In this document: positions 24,400 through 35,727 of the stretch, piece after piece
Numbering within the stretch: the first letter of the stretch is position 1
Layout: each line of letters begins with the position of its first letter
Source: Steinernema hermaphroditum
Taxonomy: Eukaryota; Nematoda; Chromadorea; Rhabditida; Steinernematidae
DNA: 64,000 bases
Reading direction: 5' to 3'
Assembly (NCBI GenBank): GCA_030435675.1
Contig: CM059621.1
Location: 12,090,001-12,154,000, forward strand
Program-made: the position numbers and the translations under genes
Notes under the pieces: generated by a model
Database searches by the model: none
Told to the model about the DNA's origin: nothing
What the model saw: the letters and a program-made list of their open reading frames with translations, nothing else

Positions 24400-24482
24400 T
24401 CAAAATATTTAGATGTCTATATTAGATGAAGACATACGTCTCAAAATATTTAGATGTCTATATTTAGATGAAGACATACGTC
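24400..24482. repeat. Tandem 41/42-bp direct repeat
   Basis: TCAAAATATTTAGATGTC through GAAGACATACGTC occurs twice back to back (24400-24440 and 24441-24482), differing by one T. The second copy runs into the hairpin that starts at 24474. Confidence 0.85.
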
Positions 24483-24519
24483 CTACGCTGCTGCCTAAGC
24501 AGCAGCGTAGGACGTATGT
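24474..24519. repeat. Perfect 21-bp inverted repeat with 4-nt loop
   Basis: The left arm ends ...TACGCTGCTGC, the loop is CTAA, and the right arm GCAGCAGCGTA... is its exact complement over 21 bp. Such a stem could fold as RNA or as a DNA cruciform. It is shorter than a normal microRNA precursor and lacks bulges. Confidence 0.85.
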
Positions 24520-27500
24520 AAAGTGAATGTAAACTCAATTCGCCACTAACGTGCATTTAAAGCATACCCCTCGTTTACGTAGCCATATTTCGTTATCGAA
24601 ATTCGAAATTATTCGAAAGAGTGGGGTTTTATATCCTTTGTGGGTATACCCATCTGTTCATAATACCATACCGAATAATGCCTGAACAGAATTGATTCTT
24701 CGCGCATTACCCTCATGCCATCTCATGTGGTCAGAACAACTAGCACTTCTTACTGTAGGTCCTGAAAGTTACCAAGAACCAAGGGATACTCACCTCAAAG
24801 GGAACGTGTAGAACCCTGGTTTTTTTAAGAAAACCATATCCTCATTGATATTTTGCTACCAGAACGTGAAATAGTAATTCTTTCTACATATATTCCCAGA
24901 GCTTATGGGCTCAGAGTGTTTTGAAAGACGATTTTGACCGATGTAAATTGTCAAATGTCCCAATTAGTAGGAGGAATATTTCGATATTTGATTGTTTCGC
25001 ATTTTTTGTTGACCAAAGTCAACATACTAACCTTTGACAACTTGACATCGGCCAGCAACGTCTTTAAAAACGCTGCGATCCCGTCATCCATCCTGCGACC
25101 CCCCAGAATACGTGCAATTAACCTTGAAATGACGGCTATCTCAATTAATCGTGCGCAACCCGTGAAGCATGGATAATCGGCTTTGATTTTGCCGAAAACT
25201 AAGACCTCCCCCCGCCATTGGCCCACCCGTCTTGGGATGTTTATTCCTGCGTACGCAATCGTTGTCCCGTAATTTCTCGGCGTTCATCATAAATCTATCA
25301 AAACATGACCCACGGCTGTTTACAACTTTCGGCACCCCAATCTCTTCCACATGGCCGAGATTTCGTCGTCGTCGGCCAGCGGTCCGACGACGTACGGGCG
25401 TCCGAGGGGTATCATATATCCATCTCATCTCTTGTGGAATCAATCGATGCGCTCCGAGAAGTGGGCCCAGTTGGCCATTTCATCTCCCGATGCGCATCCT
25501 TTTTGGCGAATTCCGACGGAGTCACAGCACTTAATTGCACAAATTGTGCCGCTTCGCCCCCGTCTCCTTGGCAAATTGGTTTCGTTTCGTTCGACCAGAG
25601 CTCTTCATCGTGATAACAATGTTTACAAGTGCTCAAGAAGATCGCTTTCGCACTCAAACTCTCGAGCACTTCCAGCCGGCGGCCGTCTTCTTCCATCTTG
25701 TGCCCCTCGACCCATTATTGTCCGCGCCGTCGCGCGAGAGTGAATTTATATTTTTTCCGCCTCAATTCCTTCGGGACATATGTCGCCCTCTCCCTTTGAG
25801 ACTCCTTTCGTCGCCGACACGAGGTCAAAGTTGAGCTTTCCCCGAGTTGCAGAGTCCTCTTTGAAAAAGCGGCAGCCAAAAGAACAAAATGCATTAGGGA
25901 TAATCAATTTGCGTCGCGTATATTTAATCGTGTTCACGCGACGCTATTGCGAATCGATACGGCTTAGCGCGTGAAACTCATTTCGGGACGCTAATTGGAC
26001 CGGGGTGTACAGAAGGTTCGCCAGGGATTAAGGAGCGCCTGGGCCAGAGCAAAGGTCGAGCGGATTTATTCATTTAGATCGCGTGACGGTGTTGTTTAGT
26101 GTCCACTTTGCATGCTTTCGTTCCGAAAGAGGCCTAGTCACCGATCTAATGCTTGAATTTCATAGAAGCTTCTTTCTAGTTAATGGACGCTTTGAAGTCA
26201 TCGGTCCAAGGAAAGTCGGTCCATTTTGGTTTCCCTTGGAGAGTGCCATTCCCATTTTATTGAATTCGAAGGTAGTCGTTCTCGAGGTTCTCGTGCTACG
26301 CTGAACCCCCAAGAGTTCACTCTTGGCTCTCCGGTTTGTTCACTTTGTGCTGGAGCTTCTTAGCTCTCAGCATCTTCGAAAAGTATGGGTTCACCGCCCT
26401 CAACTCTTATGTTTGCCTTTCTCCGAGACCAGACGGTGACAATTTTGCGATACTGTGCCTTTTTTTTGCTTATATGACCCTGCATAGCGCTGTTCTTAAC
26501 TACGCCTAAACGACAATAACTGAGAGACAATTTCGGACTGTTTGCATTTCATATTTTTGTCAAGTTCACATCATGTTCTCAGGTCTTAGTAATTGATTTG
26601 TACACAAATCTGTTATCAAATTGTATAATTACCAGATGCCTCTCGGTACATTTACTGGCGATCTAACAGTGGGTACATCCAATTTCCTTTGGCGTCCCGA
26701 AACGAACTAATGGTTTGGATTTCATGGAAAGCTTTTATGCATTAGAGAAAGCTTTTAAAGACTCTTCCGTTCGGAAACGAAGGCGCCCACTTTCATCTCC
26801 TTCGTCCAAAGTGGAACGATCTCCGTTTATTTAATTTAGCGGTTCCACAGCGGGCTTCGACATGCGTTCTTGCAGCCGAAGTGTTTTGAGAAATTCATGA
26901 TATTTGAGGCATTGGTGATAACTCGCATTAAGCCTATCCAACTTTAGCATATTTCAATGGATATCCTCATTTTTTTCTCATTGTACTGTGAGAGCATAAA
27001 AACCCCGTAATAGCGCTGTTTTTCTGCAATTACGTGTGATACCCCGTAGCCGGCGCCGAAATGACCCTTCCCGAGTTCCGCATCTGCCATAAAACCGCCT
27101 CATCTGCAAATGCATTTTCATATTTCGGTGCAGCTATTTTCCGCAAGCAAAGAGCGTCGTCGCTGAAGGCGCCATTACCGCCACAACCAAAGGCACATTA
27201 GCGATTCATAACGATCCCTCTTCGCGCTGTTTACATCTCCTTCGCAGCCCTTTCCATGCCTCGCACTCCTTCCTAAATACCCATTTGTTCCCAATTAGCC
27301 GTTCCGTTCTTGTTGTCGACGACTCTAAATGAACACGTCTTGACGCATAGAATTAGCCAGAATTATTCGTGTGCTCCTCAGGCGGCAGCTAATGGCACGC
27401 GGGAAAGAGCGAAGCGCTTATCGCGCATCACTATCGGCCGAAAATTGATGTCGAGGAATAGGAGAGCTCGCGGCTCAGGATGCTTTTAGGGGCGCCGGAA

Positions 27501-29000
27501 TCTTTGGGTGAGGGTCGCTTTGGCGTTTCGTTGTTTGGCGGCGGAGGGAGGGAGTGATTATTATGTTGCGATTGCGCTTCTTTGTTTGTGAAGCGCTGAC
27601 GACGCCTCTGGGACCGTGAATCACGGGGTTGACGAATTGACGTGTCCTTGTCCTTTTCGGAGAAAACGCGTAGATCGCAAGAGAAGATAGTGGACCTGGT
27701 TGTGCTTTCAGAGAGAGACGATTCGATGAGTCGCCAGGCTTGATACGTGACCAAGGAGAGAAACGATCGACGCCTTTCGGAATATGTGAATTGAGAAGCG
27801 GCGCCAATGGTGAGTTTTTGAGTGATTTGTGGTCCTGTTGGGGTCGCGGCGGGGCAATTAACAAAAAATGTGTGGCCGCTTTGATCGGCACACCTGTTCC
27901 AGGGGTCGCCACCTAGGTGAAGACAGGTGTCGCTCGATTATTCATTGAGTAATGGCCGAAGGTGCCGGAATCGATGTTAAATTCCGTTGGGGGTATCAGT
28001 GTTGAGACATAGCGCCATTCTGACTATCTAAGCACTTTGGTGAGGAAAAAACCGTGGTAAATTCTACCTTCAAGTTCAGTTGGCACGAAACTCAGCGGGG
28101 TCCCCTTCGTGCACTTTGATGTATTTATGATTTCTATGCACTCTGACAAGTCTTGCATTTGGCGCGTTTTTATGAGTTCTCCCGAAGGAGTCATATAGAC
28201 ACGAAATGAAGTTTTTTCTTTTTGGTATAAAGAATTGGGAACTCGACGGACGTTCGTCTTGGGAGCAAATTGCGTTTTATAGATGTACTGTTTCTTGTGA
28301 CTTGTGCATTGACGTCTTCTACATAGTGAGAAGGTGAATATTAAATACTAAAGGTGTTTATTTATCCCATTTCGACTCTCCAATGAAGCCCAATTCTAAT
28401 TAACTTCGCACGACCATCTTTGATCTCAAAAAGTTCATTCCTTTTCCTCATCGCTTCGCTAATCAAACTTATTTCCCCACATCCTGCGCAAATTGGGTTC
28501 CCTCAGGGACGAAGACAACTTCGAGAATAGAATTCATTAATGTGCTTCCTTCCAGGACCTAGAGGCGCTCTCCTTTTTGAAGGGCTCAGTGTTGCCTAAT
28601 ATTTGCACATATCTTCCCAGAGGGCATTCATCAAAATGGCAGAGTAATAATTCAGGGAAAGAAATCGTCCATTGACGGAAACGTGCGCCATCAATCCCCG
28701 CGTTTCCCTCGATTCGTTCCTCATTAATATCCGAAGTGTAATAAGTGCGCGAAAACAGCGTTTATCGCCCTCCGCCGCTGCCCATCGGCGATTCCTCCGG
28801 CGGTCCTCCCGCAGTGCCCCAAATCCCCTCCGCCCTCTTCGTAACAACCCCGTCGACAATATTGATCCACAAGCTGCGTGCGCGCCGTTAGCAGCTCCGG
28901 CTTGCACTAATGCTCTTCCGGGCGCGATCGCTTTCCTTCACATGGGCCCTAGACACTCTTTGCAACTCCAATTACGCATTCTTTCTTTCTCTAATTGCAG

Positions 29001-30414
29001 CTCATTGTGACGGCAACACAGTGGTTTCTATGGGCGCTCTGCGCCGTCGTGGCGCCCCTCGCCGAGGGAATCATCACCGAACAGGTACGGAGCAAGCAGC
29101 TTGACGTGGATGAATGTGGAAGTTCAGGATCCTAATACGAGGTACATGTGCCAGGGCACTCTCAGCGATTTCGCCGCTTGTCAGTGCCGAGAAGATGAAT
29201 CGGAGCTGGCTTGTGTCAATGCTCAATTTGTCGACACCGACGTGTTTTTACATGTCAACAATCACTACAGGTACGCAAAATATGAATATGAGTTGCCTGC
29301 TGAAGGGTTAAATGTTATTTGTACCATACATCGTCAAACAGTCCTAAAACGGTGTTTTATTCCAAGTGTCTAAGCTAGATAAAAGTGTATCAAATGAACC
29401 TTTTGTGCTTGCCACTATCTTCTCGTCTTCCAGACATCTACGGAAAGTGACCTTCCACGGCAACAACTTCCAAGACCTTCCCGACAGTGCTCTCTTCGGT
29501 TCGCACGACCACAAAGAACTCCAAGTTCTCAACATCTCTGCCAACTACATCGTCAATCTCAACCATTTCGCCCTCAAAGGGATGCCCAATCTGCGCGTGC
29601 TCGACTTGAGCTACAACGAGATCGTGCTCAAGGAGGAGAACGTCGACTTCCTCACACACACTTCCAAGTTGCGCGAGGTAATCATCCACGAAATAGAGAG
29701 CTTTCGCCTCACTGCACCCACAATTTGCAGCTCTATCTGCGCCGCGCCTTCACCACCGTCGTGAATCGCACCGAGCAGTTCGACATTCTCATGAGAATGT
29801 TTGCAAACGCCAAATTGGAACATCTTGAGGTGCTCGACTTGAGCTACAACTACTTCAACAACGTCCCCTACGAGCTGCCCTGTCCGTTCCCCAATCTGAG
29901 AACGCTCGATTTGAAACAGAACTTGCTCAAGACGCTAAGCATAAACACTACGTGTTTGAGCGATATCGACAAGCTCGATCTCAGCAGGTAACGCATAGGG
30001 TCCATTCAGGAGGCACCTTAAAACTTCCAGGAATCATTTCCGCGAGTTGGACAAGCCCTTCAGGGAGCAGATGGCGAATCACCTCCCGGACGAATCGCTG
30101 ATGATGCGCAATTCGTACTTTTGCGATTGCAATAGCAGGGAGTACATACAGTGGATCAGATCTACCAACAAGGTGCCTTGTTCATTCAAGTCTCCTAACC
30201 TCTCAAGTCCGTTCAGATCCGCGAAAAAGGGAACCTTCTCTGTGCCAGAGCCAGCCCAGAAGAGTACACCGGAGTGCGCCTAGTAGAGGTGCCTCTCCAA
30301 CAACTTGACTGCGCCAAATCGCTGACCCAATCGGCTCCTTCAGCTGTAGTGCGCAGCTTTGGACACATCATAGCTACAGTCCTCTCGCTTATCGTCCCTT
30401 TCCTCATGTTCTGA
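29001..30414 (+). CDS. Secreted/GPI-anchored leucine-rich-repeat protein (5' end not found)
   Basis: Six exons (29001-29084, 29128-29270, 29434-29677, 29731-29987, 30031-30172, 30217-30414) join in frame to 355 residues. The first listed exon encodes a hydrophobic stretch (IVTATQWFLWALCAVVAPLA) consistent with a signal peptide, but it has no in-frame Met, so a short upstream ATG exon is missing. A Cys-rich N-terminal cap (MCQGTLSDFAACQCRED) is followed by LRRs such as LRVLDLSYNEIV, LEVLDLSYNYFNNVP and LRTLDLKQNLLKTL, then a Cys-containing C-terminal cap (FCDCNSREYIQWIRS). The chain ends in a hydrophobic tail (FGHIIATVLSLIVPFLMF) right at the C-terminus, typical of a GPI-attachment signal. Likely an extracellular adhesion or matrix protein; the ligand is unknown. 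Confidence 0.8.
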
Positions 30415-31174
30415 GCATTGATCATACGCGGTGTTTTCTTCCTTTCAATTCCTTTTCCTTGATTTATTGAGATGGTACAAAGCTTTCGATAAAAACATTA
30501 GCTTACCCGTTGATCACCACAACTACTTCTTGGCCGCGTGTTTGCGCGTTACGAATTGAAATTTACAGCACCCGTGGGGGAGAAGAAGGGTTTCGTACTT
30601 CTGGGTGAGGGCGCCATAGAAGTAGTTGATGTGGAACTTATGGACTAGCTTCGCGAGAGCCACCTGGAGGTCCTGCTCCGCGAATCTGCGGCCAGCACAC
30701 ATTCTGGGGCCGTGTCCGAAGGGAAGAAAGGCGAAAGGATGGGAGTCGTGCACTTCGACACCGGTGCCCCCTCGGAGCCAGCGTTCCGGGATGAACTGCT
30801 TCGGCTTCTTGTATAGCTTTTCTGAGGTCGAGAGCACGTTCGTGTTGATTTCCACTGGAGTACCGGCTGGGATACGGTAGCCACTGAGGACGATGTCCGT
30901 TTGAGGGATTCTGGAAATGTCAGTGCCGATAGGGAAGAGCCGGAAGGACTCTTTTATGCAGGCTTTGAGGTACGGGAGATTGGACAGGGTCTCCGAAGTT
31001 ATCTCTGTAAAAGAATGTTCGACCAAAGCCACTGCAGAGGCAAACCTGAGTTCTTTCCAAGAGCAGAATCGACCTCCTTGTAGAGCTTTTCTTGAACCTT
31101 AGGATGCTTGGCGATGTTGTAGAGATTGTAAATGAGTATTGGCGTTGTAGTAGATAGTCCGTCGGAGAAGAGGG
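30413..31174 (-). repeat. Segmental duplication of the P450 3' half, copy 1
   Basis: This 762-bp block is nearly identical to 36971-37731, with only scattered substitutions. It begins inside the stop codon of the LRR gene and ends abruptly at AGAGGG, beyond which the two loci are unrelated. Confidence 0.92.
30523..31174 (-). pseudogene. Truncated CYP44-type P450 (exon 4 and part of exon 3)
   Basis: The minus strand carries the complete last exon of the P450 at 37080-38979, including heme motif [12 protein letters not shown], plus the 3' part of exon 3 ([17 protein letters not shown]). The exon-3 open frame breaks off at 31174, before the I-helix region, and exons 1-2 are absent. The reading frame of the remaining part is intact, consistent with a very recent event. 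Without the N-terminal half it cannot make a functional monooxygenase. Confidence 0.9.
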
Positions 31175-31570
31175 TATAACAGACAGTATAACAACAACCA
31201 GTAATTTATGTGTAAAGCAAAAAAAGAATACGCGACTGTCGCTAATGCTCTTGCAGTTCTGAATTTCCAAAAGAGCCAGATTCTGTCAGCCAGATTTCTA
31301 AGGCTATAGCCCCCTCCTTAAAATCAAAAGGCTAAGTCAAGCTTGGATGTTAGGCCATGCACAAAAAAAGAACTACTAGTGATTGGATAAAATAAATCGA
31401 CCCAATCCTGACCAAACGGGTCGTTCTCCACTGAACTTTTAAAGTCATCTGAGAAATTTGCCTTTTGGAAATTCAGCATCAGGTTAACATAAAACGCACT
31501 GAAATACAAGCATCGCTTTTTTACATATCATAGAAAGGTTATTGGATTCAATATCATTCAGTACCTCCAA

Positions 31571-33461
31571 ATGATGACGTACTCTGCCAAATGGGCGTCG
31601 TATTTGCCACATGAAGATGGACTGGAGAAAGGTGAGACCATTCGGGAGAAAAAAACGAACGAAAAGATTCTCCTCGTGCATCAGAGCACCAAGAGGAAGG
31701 AGAAATCGACCGAATGGACAAAAGTGGTTCAAGAACTTCCCTGGGGGAAATTCTGCGAGGAAGGAGGGAGCATCGGCAGCATTCACCGGGCTTTGTATGT
31801 AGGAAGTGTCGACCTCTGATTGCCGACCTTATTTCAGGAGGAATCTGTGGAAGACACACGATCTTGGCTTCAAGACTCTCAAGGGACACGTTCTAGTGTA
31901 TAGGCTACTGAAAAGGACGCTTCCTCACTTCGAAGCGGAAAGTTTGAAAATAACCGGACATCCAGAGATCTGGGCATTGATCGACGTCGGCAAAGCCCTC
32001 GGCCGCCCAGTGGAGACGATCCGTTTCGACGCGAACAGCCGGCCAAAGGACGTTTTGGGATCGAGGGACTCCCTGGGAAGTGTGATGCAAGCCATCCTCA
32101 GGGCCAAATGCTGCAATCCTGTGATTCGCCTGGAGATCGTGGACGAGATTGAAGATGTAAAGCTGTGGAATGTGTTATGCAAGCTTACTGACAAAACAAG
32201 AAATAACGCTTTCGTCGACAGGTAGAACCCTAGAAGTGCTCCTATCATGACCGTCCGATTCCAGATTCCTGGAAGTGCCCTTCGACCTTTCCAACGTCCA
32301 CTTCCTCGTTTTCATGAAGATCAACTGGAACGAGACAGAAACTAGCGAGAAGAGAACAATTTTGCCAGAAATAGCACGTTTTTTACCTTTTCCGACGGGA
32401 CCCTCTACTGATGAGAAGATTCGAGCCGTCAAGAAATCCATCCTCCCAACTATCCTTTTGAAGTACAATCTACAACCAAATCTGTTCCCGGACGACGCAC
32501 TTCGACTCCTCATCGACTTCTACACCAACGAACCCGGCATCGATGACCTGACTGCGAAGCTCGACTCCGTAGCCAAAAACGTCCAGGGCAGCGTTCTTGA
32601 ACAGATCGAACGAAGCTGCGGCGAAAGGTGGTCCTTCGATTCAGATATGACCATCGTGGAAGGGAACGCGCTACGTATGGGGTGTGCCAGAATCCTGGCA
32701 GTTTATCTTGCCGGTGGATACAAGGGTGACGTCTCTGTATTGGAGTCATCGTTCCGCCCTGAACCACTCCTTTGGTCTTTCCCATTTCGCTGGTTCAGCA
32801 AAGATCCAACCATTGAGATGAACTGCGATTCAATTGAGCTGCGTTCTTTGGTTGAAACGGCCTACAACTATATAAGGAAGAATGCCGACAAGTTCGGGAT
32901 TCCTCAGAAGAATCTGACGGTAGGAATTGTTCGCTTCCACCAAAAGTAGCCTCGATTTTAGAAAAACATCGATGTGAAATATCCCCAGATAGATGGTCTT
33001 TCAAGTGGCTGCTCAGTCTTCCTCTCCCTATACTCTCTTCTTTCTGGTCGACGTGTCAGAAGCGATTCAGCCGTCTCCGGAGCGATTCACCTTAGTGGAC
33101 GTGTCCTTGATGTATGGGGACTTCATCAGAAAGCAGATGCAGCGTTCAAAAACGGAATAAAACGGATCGTCTTTCCCAAAGGCAACGAAGTGGACATCAA
33201 CAACGAGATGGGAGAAAGACTAAAGGTGTGTTTTAAGAGGACGAGTGGGTTGACCGGCATTGATTTCAGAGAGAAATGACGGTCGTCTTCGTAGAAACGG
33301 TAGAAGAACTCATTGAAGAAATGATTCTGAAGGAAGAGGCCCCGATTTTAGAAAAGCATCGATGTGGAGTTTCCCAAGGCAGATGGCCCTTCAGGTGGCT
33401 GCTCAGTCTTCCTCTCTTTGTGTTCTCTTCTTTTTGGTCGGCGCGTCAGAAGCATTTGTGA
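31571..33461 (+). CDS. Lon-protease-like protein with degenerate ATPase (copy B)
   Basis: Five exons (31571-31794, 31838-32221, 32265-32919, 32962-33225, 33270-33461) give 572 residues, colinear with copy A. The P-loop position again reads TGHPEIWALIDVGKALGRP, so ATP binding should be lost. The protease domain keeps Ser435 and Lys478, 43 residues apart, but the surrounding motif has drifted: QIDGLSSG instead of KADGPSGG, and VWGLHQK instead of VGGLHQK. The alpha domain reads IDFYTNEPGIDDL. All five exons remain open and every splice phase fits, so the gene has stayed intact since duplication. It may still cleave peptides, or it may be a catalytically weakened paralog. The CYP44 fragment ending at 31174 lies immediately upstream. 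Confidence 0.8.
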
Positions 33462-33525
33462 CACTTCGTCTTTGTAGAAACGGAAATGATTCTGAGGGAA
33501 GAGGACTGTAGAAAATATTGAAAAT
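33352..33525 (+). pseudogene. Decayed second copy of the last two Lon-like exons (B)
   Basis: After an acceptor-like CCGATTTTAG the plus strand reads KSIDVEFPKADGPSGG, then SVFLSLCSLLFGRRVRS, before leaving the frame. An internally shortened exon-5 relic (TTTGTAGAAACGGAAATG) follows. The relic keeps the canonical DGPSGG motif that the live exon of copy B has lost. Confidence 0.75.
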
Positions 33526-33724
33526 GTTTGACTGGCATAAACAGGATAATATTAGTCGTTGTCATTGACCCATTTGGTCAGGATTTGTTTTAACCAGTCG
33601 CATGACCCCACTCTACACATCACTCGAAGGTCCACTGCATGAAAATGTTATGTTTTTTTTTCAAATTCCTCCTTTCACTTGGCTGTGCCGTGTTACCTAT
33701 GTATCTAAATATGATGTTCCGAAG

Positions 33725-33775
33725 TGTTACCCCTCGACCACCCGTACACCCTCGGCGCGCCTTTATTGGAACAAC
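33725..33775 (-). repeat. tRNA-derived (SINE-like) fragment
   Basis: On the minus strand GGGTGGTCGAGGGGTAACAC resembles the A-box half of the tRNA-like sequence at 34310-34385. No B-box was seen next to it. Confidence 0.4.
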
Positions 33776-33924
33776 ATAACCACAATAGCAAATTTAGAGG
33801 TGCATTTTCTCGAAATCTACCCGGTATGGACCGCTGATTTTTTGCGCGATTACTACTCTCGGCAAGACCTACTCGTGCACCAAATTTCAGCCAAATCGGC
33901 GGGGCCATGTTTGACACTTCCCTT

Positions 33925-34010
33925 ATGAGTCGGCTGGCCAACCGGTTGGAACGGCTGACGGATCGGCTGAACGGCTAGCCGATCCGATCCGTTCGTGCCC
34001 ATCTCTAGTT
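33925..34010. repeat. Palindrome-rich transposon end
   Basis: Nested inverted motifs (GGCCAACCGGTTGG, CGGCTAGCCG, GGATCGG/CCGATCC) end in GTGCCCATCTCTAG. The CCAACCGG core also occurs in a hairpin at 48524-48556. This suggests a dispersed non-coding element. Confidence 0.45.
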
Positions 34011-34309
34011 ATACCCCACGGCGAAGTATAATATTCATTTGTACGCAACTTACGCAATGTATTTACGCGGACAAGTGTGTGTATTGGCCGGAACTGAATA
34101 AATTCATCGCTATGATATCTATAAGGATAAACAGAGAAAGGGGAACGCGAAAGAACGAAAAACAGTTTCACCACAAATAAGAAATTTGGGTTAGCAGTTC
34201 CGATTCCTACAAAGACTTGCAAACCAAAGACCAGTGGTGATAAACACCAGGAGATGTAAAAACATATAGTTCTGGTGAAAAGAAGGAAGGTAGAAGAAAT
34301 AAGGACCTG

Positions 34310-34385
34310 TGGGGATCGAACCCGAGCCCGTAAACTGGTGTCCCAAAGCAGTACCCCTCGACCACACAGATACATCGGGCATTGA
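34310..34385 (-). repeat. tRNA-like sequence / SINE head
   Basis: On the minus strand CTGTGTGG, an A-box-like GTGGTCGAGGGGTAC and a good B-box GGGTTCGATCCCC lie at tRNA-like spacing, and the 5' CTGTG can pair with the 3' CACAG. The T-stem and anticodon stem pair poorly, and a related fragment occurs at 33725. It is more likely a tRNA-derived SINE or tRNA pseudogene than a working tRNA. Confidence 0.45.
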
Positions 34386-34543
34386 AAATTTCATCGTACT
34401 AGTCGCGACTGCTGTTATTTTTCATATTTCGGGGGCCTATTTATGGTAGCCAGTCGGCATATGGGCCGCGCGTTTTGTGTGCGCTCGTCTTCCTAAGATC
34501 TCCTCTATCCGTTGCACCACATTTCATTTCAATCTGCAACTAT

Positions 34544-34563
34544 CACTTGGGGATGTTCCCTTG
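34544..34563 (+). repeat. Solo terminus of the foldback element
   Basis: CACTTGGGGATGTTCCCTTG is identical to the right end of the 500-bp element at 36395-36894. No matching left end was found nearby. Confidence 0.7.
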
Positions 34564-34844
34564 TCAGATCTAGCATTGTTCGGTCGAACAGAGCAAGATG
34601 ACCGTACTGATCTGGCCTGTTTTGTGATTTGACATGTTTTGGACAATTGGGTTCTGTTTCACACTACTCCCTACAGTGCGTAGGGCTTCGTTTTTTCGGG
34701 CTTCGTCAAGGCTCGGCTCGAACCAACCCGAACCGGCTCGGATTGCGAAATCAACCCGAGTCGGCATCTCTGGTTCTGGCCTATTTCGTAAGTTTTCGGT
34801 GGTTTTTCTTCGAATGAGTTAACATTGAGGACAGCGCGGGCGAT

Positions 34845-35110
34845 TTAGAGTGAGACGGCTGCTCTGATCGAACTGCAGACGATGGTAAGCTGCAAAAAAC
34901 TACAATTGATGACTCATTTACGTTCCTTTCAAATCGATACGGGACGCGAACACGACGCCCGCCCAGTTCACCAAGAAGCGCAGCGAAATGAAGCTCTGCT
35001 TGCGCTGGAATCTGGCTGAAACTGCGCAGGATTTATCTGTACGCATTGCAGTGCAATTAGTGCGTCTCTCTGGAGCATATGGTGCGTAGGAGAGCCTGGA
35101 ACATCCAAAT
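34845..35110 (+). pseudogene. Gene fragment, inverted pair copy 1
   Basis: An exon-like stretch SETAALIELQTM with a GTAAGC donor is followed by a second coding-like stretch, DANTTPAQFTKKRSEMKLCL. A diverged copy lies in the opposite orientation at 35265-35445. The family is not recognised and no complete gene can be built. Confidence 0.4.
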
Positions 35111-35264
35111 GATCCCACAGGCGGAACAGGCAGTGGTGACGGAGATATCTAACTCCGACTGACAATTTGACACTTCAAGAGAGACGCATTTCCTGCGTAC
35201 AGCAAAAACCTTATACAGTTTCATCCAGATTCGGTTATTGCTTCAAACTGAATTTCAAACCCTA

Positions 35265-35445
35265 TTGCAAACAAAGCTTCATTTCGCTGCGCTTCTGCAT
35301 GAACTGGGCGGTTTGCTTGTCCTTCTTCCATGTATATCTGAAAAGAATCCAAATGAGTCGTAAATTATGGCTTTTTCTAGCTTACCGTCCACTGAAGTTC
35401 GATCATAGCGACCTTCTCACTCTAGATCGGTCGCACAGTTGTCAA
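35265..35445 (-). pseudogene. Gene fragment, inverted pair copy 2
   Basis: The minus strand reads SEKVAMIELQWT before a GTAAGC donor, then KKDKQTAQFMQKRSEMKLCL before a stop. This parallels 34845-35110 with an aligned exon-intron border. It is probably the remains of the same gene family. Confidence 0.4.
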
Positions 35446-35727
35446 TCCCTTGATTCGTTCGAAAAACGCGAGAAAAACATCGAAAACCATTGGAATAGGC
35501 CAAAATAGTCACGTGAAACACACTACCCGCAACAGCGAACAAGAAATGCGCTCAAAACTGCTCAAAACCGGACAAGCATGTCCAAAACTCATAGAAACAG
35601 CAGATTCCATGCGCAAACCTGACCAATCGGAACGAAATCCGCACGAGACCTCAATTTGCCCCGTGGTACACCAAGAAGGCCGTAGCAGACCATGGGTCAA
35701 ACCCACAGGACAAAAACGCGGCGGGTG

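Larger units (their letters stand above)
23925..28990. other. Five-kilobase region without a recognisable gene
   Basis: Open frames here overlap on both strands and lack family features or splice chains; the longest is 145 codons, at 27475-27912 on the minus strand. Several stretches are GC-rich and complex, for example 25300-25750 and 27000-27900. The region probably holds the promoter, and perhaps the first coding exon, of the LRR gene at 29001. A perfect hairpin at 24474-24519 is listed separately. Confidence 0.45.
31500..33560 (+). repeat. Inverted duplication block, copy B (Lon-like locus)
   Basis: This is the plus-strand counterpart of 20385-22470. Homology includes both flanks and all introns. 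Confidence 0.9.

Noticed and set aside
27475..27912. 145-codon minus-strand open frame
   Set aside because: Overlapped by another long frame (27431-27754), biased composition, no splice partners or family features.
28910..29104. Start of the LRR gene at ATG 28910
   Set aside because: Its frame ends the first exon in a phase that hits a stop in the next exon; the frame that fits the following exons has no ATG here.
34310..34385. Functional tRNA gene
   Set aside because: T-stem and anticodon stem pair badly, no convincing anticodon loop, and a partial repeat of the element lies nearby.
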